A stretch of 64,000 nt of DNA, taken from Diabrotica undecimpunctata (lineage: Eukaryota > Arthropoda > Insecta > Coleoptera > Chrysomelidae). Both the position numbers and the translations under genes were made by a program. Shown here piece by piece: positions 58,199 through 64,000 of this stretch (position 1 is its first letter; every line of letters starts with the position of its first letter). The notes under the pieces are model-generated. The model did no database searches and had not been told where the DNA came from. It worked only from the letters and a program-made list of their open reading frames with translations. The DNA lies in NCBI RefSeq assembly GCF_040954645.1, contig NC_092807.1, forward strand, positions 80,002,017 through 80,066,016. Direction: 5' to 3'.

Positions 58199-59884
58199 TT
58201 ATTTATCTCATTTCAAAGAATTTAATAAACAAATAAAGAAGGGAGGAAAGGAAGATTTAAGGATCTATAATGAAAATAAGGTAGAAAAAATAATAGAAAA
58301 GAACCTAGGCCTGAAATGTTTAAGATCAAACTTAGGAAAGCCTATAATAATCTCATTGAAGGATAAAGATGGAAAAGAAATAACAGAAAAGAACGCAATT
58401 CTAAAAGTTACTCAAACATTTTACCGTGATTTATATTCCTCAAACAAGAACCCAGATAACACAGCAAAGGAAGATTTCAAGCGAAAAATAAATAATATCA
58501 AGTTAAATTTTTTCAACGAATGTCTTCAAAGAGGAAAATTCCCAGATGATTGGAATGAAAGTTTGACAATACTTCTTTTCAAAAAGGGAGACAGGGGAGA
58601 TCTAAAGAACTATAGGCCAATCTCCCTGCTGTCCCAAATATACAAACTGTTTATGAGAGAAATAACTAACAGATTAACGTCGAAGCTCGACAGCTATCAA
58701 CCGGTAGAGCAAGCAAGATTCTGTAAGGGTTACAGTACAGCGGATCATCTTCTTACAGTTAGAACTCTAATAGAGAAAGCCAATGAATATCACTTGAACT
58801 TATACATTGGCTTCGTTGATTATGAAAAGGCATTGGACTCCATAGAACTTTGGGCAATAGAGAGAGCTATGAACAACTGCAGGATAGACTTCCGATACAG
58901 AATGCTTACACATAATATTTACAAGAAAGCTACAATGAAAATATAAATAGATGCGAAAACCAAAGCTATACCAATCAACAGAGGAGTTCGCCAGGGAGAA
59001 GTTATCTCACCAAAGCTATTTACACTTGGACTGGAAGACGTGTTCAAATACATTAACTGGGCAGATAAAGAAATAAATGTTAATGGAAGAAAACTGAGTC
59101 ATTTAAGATATGCTCATGACATTGTAATATTCGCTAATAAGTTTTGAAGAACTACAGACTATGATGGCGCAACTATTTCAAGCTTCGAAAAAAGTAGTTC
59201 TCAAGATGATCTTGGAAAAAACAAAAATAATGACAAATACACAAGATTAGAGAAATAACGTTGAAAGACATAAATTTAGAAACAGTAAGCAAATACATCT
59301 ACCTGGGACAGATAATGAAAGTTCACAAAGAAAATCAAACTGCCGAAATTACTAGAAGAATAAGGTTAGCATGGGCAGGATTTGGAAAACTGAGTTGGAT
59401 CTTGAAAAGCACAAAAATAGAACAATATTTAAAAACTAGAATTTACGATCAGTGTATCCTCCCTACACTCACATATGGTTCACAGACGTGGACACTCACT
59501 AAGTCTAATATGGATAAAATAGTAAAAGCACAAAGAGAGAAGCAAAGGTTAATGCTCGGGGTGAGACTTATAGACAAAAAAACAAACAAATGGATTAGAA
59601 ACCAAACTAAAAGATGCAGGAGAACATGCTGCCAAATTAAAATGAAGCTTCGCAGGATACAATTCCCGACTTAAGGATAAAATATGAAACTACGAACTAC
59701 AACAATGGATACCATGGTTAGGAAAGAGAAGCAGAGAAAGACCACAAATGAGATGAGTTGATGACATTCAGATGATTCAAGATGATTGGAGGACACAACT
59801 GAAAGCAAGTGGCGCAAAATAGAAGACACTGGATTGATTTGGGAGAGGCCTATGTCTAAAGTTGGATTACTTAAGGCTGAAGAA
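58199..59884 (+). mobile_element. RTE-like retrotransposon, 5'-truncated, with 12-base target duplication
   Basis: GAACATAAATAT flanks it at 58187-58198 and 59885-59896. The coding block to 58946 has KPIIISLKDKDGKEITEKN, then an internal deletion joining INNI to KLNFFNECLQRG, then LKNYRPISLLSQIYKLF, YQPVEQARFCKGYSTADHLL, FVDYEKALDS and, after a stop, NRGVRQGEVISPKLFTLGLE. The active site is YAHD (59109-59120), not YADD. The thumb block 59261-59674 has KYIYLGQIMKVHKENQTAE, AGFGKLSWILKSTKIEQYL and TLTYGSQTWTLTK. The C-terminal GKRSRERPQMRW is at 59716-59755. The 3' tail is GAAGAA. It is dead by several defects. Confidence 0.85.
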
Positions 59885-60036
59885 GAACATAAATATATAT
59901 ATTGTCTAGGAAAAAATAACAGCTCATTATAGAATGTGATGCCAACTCATACCACGCTATATGGAGCAGCACAATTATTAACGCAAGGGGTGAGTCTATT
60001 TTGAATTTTATCTTATCTTCTTCTTCCTCTTCTTTT

Positions 60037-60040
<4 letters not shown>

Positions 60041-60098
<58 letters not shown>

Positions 60099-60107
60099 TA
60101 TATATAT

Positions 60108-60170
<63 letters not shown>
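60041..60170. repeat. (TA)n microsatellite abutting the LTR
   Basis: TA tract with AAATA and ACAT interruptions, ending where the LTR-like sequence begins. Confidence 0.95.
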
Positions 60171-60172
<2 letters not shown>

Positions 60173-61436
60173 ATACGATTGGGGTTTATAGAAAATAATT
60201 TATAAGTTATATACTAGACAATTTTATAAAAATATATTTATGTGAGGGCATTTTAAGAAATTAGCATATAATAATTGTAAAAAGTTGTATTTTAGTAATT
60301 ATAATGTGGTAGATATATGTAAGTGAGCCATGTGACTAGGCAACCAACTATACAGTGAGTGATAGACAGATATTTATACTCTGAAGTGACGTTTAAGAAT
60401 ATTTACGAATATAAAGTGGGGTTATAATAATATATTGTTTGAAATGTGTATTTTATTAAATTAGAGTGTTAGTTACTAATTTGAATGTTTATTCTGATCT
60501 GAAAAGCCTAAATGTCAACAAAATTATCAATGGAACATTAACGAATTCTCCAGAGTGCAGAGTGTGACGATTGTTTACGGTCGAACATTCTGGAATAATG
60601 ATTATGTCGGTGGATAGAACAGATATTTTTTTTCGAGAACATCGATATCGAAGAAATAGAACAAATTGGAACATGATCTCTTACCAGATGGTTCTGGAAT
60701 ATCCAAAAGGATATAAATACCCGTGATTTGGATTCAAGATGGCAGTTTTTAGTCAGAAGTCAAGCAGTTTATTATGAAAGTTAGTAGATTAGTTAGTGAA
60801 GTCAATTGTTCACAGTTTTAGTAAGTCAGTCAAGCAGTTTAATAAGAAATATGAAAGTTAGTTGGAGATAGTCCAATTGTTTAATATAGTGAGTTAAATG
60901 AAGATTAAAAATTATGCATATATTTAATGCACATTTATAATTATACACAAATAATTATTGAAGATTATAAAAGTATATTAGAAGAATATTGGATGGACAT
61001 TGGAAGGAATTAAAATTATATTATGATTGGAGATTAGTATAAATCAACTTATAATAATTGGATATTGGTATATTGAAAAGAAGAATAAATATAAATGGTG
61101 TTTGCTGGTGGTGTATAAATGCTGGTGAAGAAAACTATATCTTAAATTGGTAGAAGCTGATAATTGGAAAAAGTAATTTCACAAAAAACAAGGATAACTG
61201 AAGTACGAAGACATTCAGTGGTGATTAGAATCTATATAGTGGAAAACTCAATTTAAAGATAGTTTATTTTAAATTTACATTGGCTAGGTTAGATATATAT
61301 GTGTGTTTCATAATAGTTATAATAAAGATAATTTAAAAAAGTACTTATAAACTAATTCTTTGAGAACCGCGATAAAAACCCTATATTATTAAAAATACTC
61401 ATTGCTCATCATTCAAACAAACAACACATCATAACA
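60171..61436 (+). promoter_or_regulatory. Probable 5' LTR
   Basis: It begins TGATACGATTGG after the (TA)n tract and ends near ATAACA shortly before the primer site, giving the TG...CA form. It holds a TATAAATA box (60712-60719), an initiator-like TCAG near 60751, and AATAAA (61321-61326). The left end is uncertain without the 3' LTR for comparison; part of the TA tract could belong to it. Confidence 0.6.
60712..60719 (+). promoter_or_regulatory. TATA box of the LTR promoter
   Basis: TATAAATA followed about 30 bases on by AAGATGGCAGTTTTTAGTCAG-type sequence (split: GATGGCAG, then AGTCAG) as a start region. The position fits a U3/R boundary near 60745. Confidence 0.55.
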
Positions 61437-61439
61437 ATT

Positions 61440-61459
61440 TGGCACCCAACGCGGTGGCT
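61440..61459 (+). other. tRNA primer-binding site
   Basis: TGGCACCCAACGCGGTGGCT resembles the site complementary to a lysine tRNA 3' end (TGGCGCCCAACGTGGGGC), with a few differences. It lies 3 bases after the presumed LTR end. Confidence 0.65.
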
Positions 61460-61580
61460 CTCTATTTAAAAGAATAAGTTTGGGAAGATAAGTGCTCTCA
61501 TATAAGTAAATTAATTATCAGTAGAAAGAAAAAATTATAGATTTTTTTTTTAATTATATTTGAACAAGTAAAGTCTCAAA

Positions 61581-63230
61581 ATGTCTCAAGGAAAGAAAGG
61601 TACAAGAAGCAAAAAGAATGAAGAAGATGTGGAAGTAGAAACACAACCTATACAAGAGGAGAGTTTAGTTCAAGTTCCACAAGATACTGCAGAAATGAAT
61701 CCAGAAAGAGAGGAAAATGTCAATATGGCAGCTTTGATGTCATTAATGATGCAGATGAACAAGACAATGGAAGAGAATTCAAAAGAAATCAAAGAAGACA
61801 TGAAAAAAATGGAACAGAAAATGGAAGAAAATACGAAAAAATTGGAAGAGAATTCAAAAGAAGTCAAAGAAGACATGAAAAAAATGGAACAGAAATTGGA
61901 AGAGAATTATAGAAAATTAGAAAAGAAAATAGAAGATAATAATAATAAAATTGTAAAACAAATGGATAAAAAACTTGAAGCTGCAGAGAAAAAAGTAGCA
62001 AATGAAATAAAAAGTATACGGAATGACTACAAGAAAAGGATAGACAATGAGAGGACAGAAGTAAAGAGGATTATTCAAGATAATAAGATAGATATAGAAC
62101 AGAAAATAGAGTTACAGAAATGTAACTTAGAAGTAAAAATTAACGAAGACAGGAGAAACACAGAAGAAAAATTAGACGATATACAACAAAATATCCAAAT
62201 AAATTGTAATCAAATAAGAAATGTGGAACAGAGAATAGATGATATTTCAAAAATGAGAGACTTAGGGAGACCTTACTTAAATTTAACAAATGAGACTGGG
62301 ATTAAATTCTCTGGTAATATAAAAAATTTGCATCCTAGAGTATACATAAATAGTTTAAAACATAAATTAAGATTTGTGAATAATATTAATGATATTAAAT
62401 ATTATATTAGAGTGACATTAAATGACAATGCAGCAACTTGGTTTGCTAGTATTGAGAATGATTTAGATAATTTTCAAACATTTGAAAATAAATTTTTAAA
62501 TTATTATTGGGGTGAATTAGAGCAAGCCAAGTTTAGAGAAATTCTATATTTTGGAAAGTATAATCAAAATTTAAAATCAAATATGGTAGATTATGCATTG
62601 AAATTGATAACAGTTGCAAAATATTTAGAACCACCACTTAGAGAGGATGAAACAGTCTTAAATGTATCTAGACATTTTGATGCTGATGTTGTGCAAACCG
62701 TAACTGTACAAAATATTCAAACAATAGATAGTTTTATTAATTTTATTCAAAGAATACAAAGAGGCAATATGACAAGTAATAATAACAACAGAAAAAACAA
62801 TAATAACTTTCAATATAATAAAAATGATAATCAACAATATAGACAATCATATAACAATAATACTAGGTATGGTGATAGTTTACAAAATTGTAATAATAAT
62901 AACAGTAATCCAAATAGACAGAACTTTAATAATAATACTAGTTATAATAGACAAAATTTTAATAATAATACTAATTATAATAGACAACATTTTAATAACA
63001 GTGCTAATAATAATAGACAAGATTTTAACAATAGAAAAAATACAGAGCGACCTAACTATAACAGACAGGTAAATTGTGTTCGAAGGAATAGAAGCTGCGA
63101 AGACAGGGAACGAAGTAGTACAAGGCAGGAAAATGTGAGTAGAAGTCATAGTAGGGAAAGACATAGGACATCAGATCCAATTGGTCAGATACAATCTGAC
63201 AATTCTAATAATCAAAATTTTGTGCAGTAA
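61581..63230 (+). CDS. gag: Gag of Ty3/gypsy element
   Basis: 549 residues, uninterrupted. Residues 58-225 are a charged Lys/Glu coiled coil with an internal 25-residue duplication (EENSKEIKEDMKKMEQK at 64-80 and its near copy at 89-105). Residues 230-395 fit the Ty3/gypsy gag core (GIKFSGNIKNLHPRVYINSL, then AATWF, then FENKFLNYYW). Residues 400-490 are Asn/Gln-rich with about four repeats of the form NRQNFNNNT. The C-terminus is Arg/Ser-rich. No CCHC zinc knuckle is seen; the basic and Asn-rich tail may replace it in RNA binding. It forms virus-like particles in the family. The ATG at 61581 is the first in this frame after the primer site. Confidence 0.85.
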   Translation: MSQGKKGTRSKKNEEDVEVETQPIQEESLVQVPQDTAEMNPEREENVNMAALMSLMMQMNKTMEENSKEIKEDMKKMEQKMEENTKKLEENSKEVKEDMKKMEQKLEENYRKLEKKIEDNNNKIVKQMDKKLEAAEKKVANEIKSIRNDYKKRIDNERTEVKRIIQDNKIDIEQKIELQKCNLEVKINEDRRNTEEKLDDIQQNIQINCNQIRNVEQRIDDISKMRDLGRPYLNLTNETGIKFSGNIKNLHPRVYINSLKHKLRFVNNINDIKYYIRVTLNDNAATWFASIENDLDNFQTFENKFLNYYWGELEQAKFREILYFGKYNQNLKSNMVDYALKLITVAKYLEPPLREDETVLNVSRHFDADVVQTVTVQNIQTIDSFINFIQRIQRGNMTSNNNNRKNNNNFQYNKNDNQQYRQSYNNNTRYGDSLQNCNNNNSNPNRQNFNNNTSYNRQNFNNNTNYNRQHFNNSANNNRQDFNNRKNTERPNYNRQVNCVRRNRSCEDRERSSTRQENVSRSHSRERHRTSDPIGQIQSDNSNNQNFVQ

Positions 63231-63928
63231 ACTTTCTGAATTACAAGTTAGGCCATTGCTATTATGAAAAACCTTTTGAATTTATTTCTTTAGATGAAGA
63301 GAAAATTATTGAATCTATTAATTTAATTTATATAAATGCTTTGGCCAAAAATAAAATGATTAAAATTATGATAGATACTGGTTCAGAAAGTACTTTAGTC
63401 TCGGAGAATTTTATTTTTAATACATTAAAACTATCAGATATAATAAAGATTCCAAAAATTAAAATTGTTGGTGCAAATAATAAGAAGTTGGGTGAAATTG
63501 ATAAACTAGCCAATTTTAAAATTAATATTCTTAATAAAGAAATTAATATGCAAGGATTTATTGTCAAGGATTTATGTGTTGATATATTAATGGGAAATGA
63601 TGAATTGGAAAAGAAGAAAGTAAAGATAGATTTTGAAGAGAAAATGGTAACTTTGGAAGGGCAAATAATTAAATTTATGCAGAAAGATGAGGTGGAAGAA
63701 GGAATAAGAGTTGATAGGATATTATTAAAAGAAAATAATGATGTTTATGAAGAAGAAATGTATTTTGATGATAGGGAAATGTCCCAAAAGAATGTAAAGA
63801 ATAATTATTGTAGTGAATATTTAAGGAATGGAAATTTTAAGCAGATGGATGCCTACGAGGCGGAGTCCGTAAAATTGGAAGCAAGGAATAATGAGTACAT
63901 AATGAAGAATAATTTTATTTGTAAATAA
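63212..63928 (+). CDS. pol: Pol frame start with aspartic protease
   Basis: The frame is -1 to gag and opens at 63212, after a TAA at 63209-63211. No early ATG fits, so expression by -1 frameshifting from gag is likely. The protease has IMIDTGSESTLVS (catalytic Asp-Thr-Gly near 63371) and a C-terminal DILMGNDEL, matching the ILG-D box of pepsin-like retroviral proteases. A TAA at 63926-63928 stops the frame, but the same frame continues beyond it (IKVLNCPEEYKSIVISILQQ), which looks like the approach to the RT. The stop is therefore either a mutation or a real boundary; the window end prevents a decision. Confidence 0.8.
   Translation, partial: SKFCAVNFLNYKLGHCYYEKPFEFISLDEEKIIESINLIYINALAKNKMIKIMIDTGSESTLVSENFIFNTLKLSDIIKIPKIKIVGANNKKLGEIDKLANFKINILNKEINMQGFIVKDLCVDILMGNDELEKKKVKIDFEEKMVTLEGQIIKFMQKDEVEEGIRVDRILLKENNDVYEEEMYFDDREMSQKNVKNNYCSEYLRNGNFKQMDAYEAESVKLEARNNEYIMKNNFICK
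63215..63221 (+). promoter_or_regulatory. Candidate -1 frameshift heptamer A AAT TTT
   Basis: In the gag phase the bases read A-AAT-TTT, which fits X XXY YYZ. It lies within the 19-base region where both gag (to 63230) and pol (from 63212) are open. No strong downstream stem is obvious by eye. Confidence 0.6.
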
Positions 63929-64000
63929 GATATGATAAAAGTTTTAAATTGCCCTGAAGAATATAAATCAATAGTCATTTCCATATTGCAGCAACACAAG

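Larger units (their letters stand above)
57880..60010 (+). pseudogene. R1-like endonuclease remnant, split by an RTE insertion
   Basis: The first half (57895-58140) reads REIRLLQANIKHAKAA, then after a stop and shift EVEQEGIDVGLLQQS, SNKYEKVLY and PRSCI, the opening of R1/Jockey-type endonucleases (LQANLxHxKAA, LIQEPW, RPRxCI). The second half (59925-60008) reads IIECDANSYHAIWSSTIINARGESILNFI, split here by me, the GCDANAHHxxWGS box. The RTE insert 58199-59884 with its target duplication lies between. RT and RNase H are absent; a TA tract and LTR follow. Confidence 0.7.
60171..64000 (+). mobile_element. Ty3/gypsy LTR retrotransposon, 5' part (runs off the window)
   Basis: In order: a long 5' LTR (about 60171-61436) with TATA box and polyadenylation signal, a primer-binding site (61440-61459), gag (61581-63230), and a pol frame beginning with an aspartic protease (63212-63928 and beyond). 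Long LTR and lysine-tRNA-like primer site recall Osvaldo-like elements, which is inference. The 3' half and second LTR are beyond the window, so age and target duplication cannot be judged. Confidence 0.8.

Overview
The window looks like repeat-dense, AT-rich insect nuclear DNA. A beetle is my guess, from the mix of element families only. I find no convincing host gene, no tRNA or rRNA gene and no CRISPR array. Nearly every coding signal belongs to a transposable element. Present are Jockey-, I-, R1- and RTE-type non-LTR retrotransposons, Penelope-like elements (PLEs), one Ty3/gypsy LTR element, remnants of pogo, piggyBac, PIF/Harbinger and Tc1/mariner-like DNA transposons, and many (TA)n tracts.

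Layout. 1-3671: 5'-cut Jockey element with ORF1 and ORF2 broken by frameshifts. 3672-4420: GC-rich repeat with a (GT)n tract. 4790-6330: decayed I-like RT plus RNase H. 7505-8480: minus-strand copy of an uncharacterised insect multicopy family, cut by an RTE copy (8480-9447). 10930-11450: Harbinger transposase remnant. 13192-19117: pogo-like transposase gene split by a head-to-head pair of PLE copies forming a palindrome of about 4 kb. 19640-23672: RTE element carrying a foldback insert and a 549-base tandem duplication. 24200-25900: minus-strand Jockey remnant split by an RTE 3' piece. 27540-32400: minus-strand RTE copies, split by an inverted-repeat element and by a 426-base insert with a 15-base target duplication. 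33461-35954: third PLE 3' end, then a second palindrome holding a Harbinger-type MITE. 36595-37715: tandem repeat of about 121 bases. 39640-40720: two piggyBac pieces. 46865-48930: I-like element. 49624-50085: Tc1-like N-terminus. 51964-53877: uninterrupted 637-residue RT ORF with a changed catalytic Asp. 57880-60010: R1-like endonuclease split by an RTE with a 12-base target duplication. 60171-64000: LTR, primer site, gag and protease of a Ty3/gypsy element running off the window.

Two themes stand out. First, the insertions are nested deeply enough to order in time; in several cases the target duplication or even the empty site can be read from the window itself. Second, head-to-head palindromes recur at several scales (about 0.2 kb, 0.35-kb arms and 2-kb arms). 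Many arms carry a short hairpin between CTGANGA-like and GAAA-like boxes, resembling the hammerhead ribozyme core known from Penelope-like elements. Whether these are working ribozymes cannot be settled by eye.
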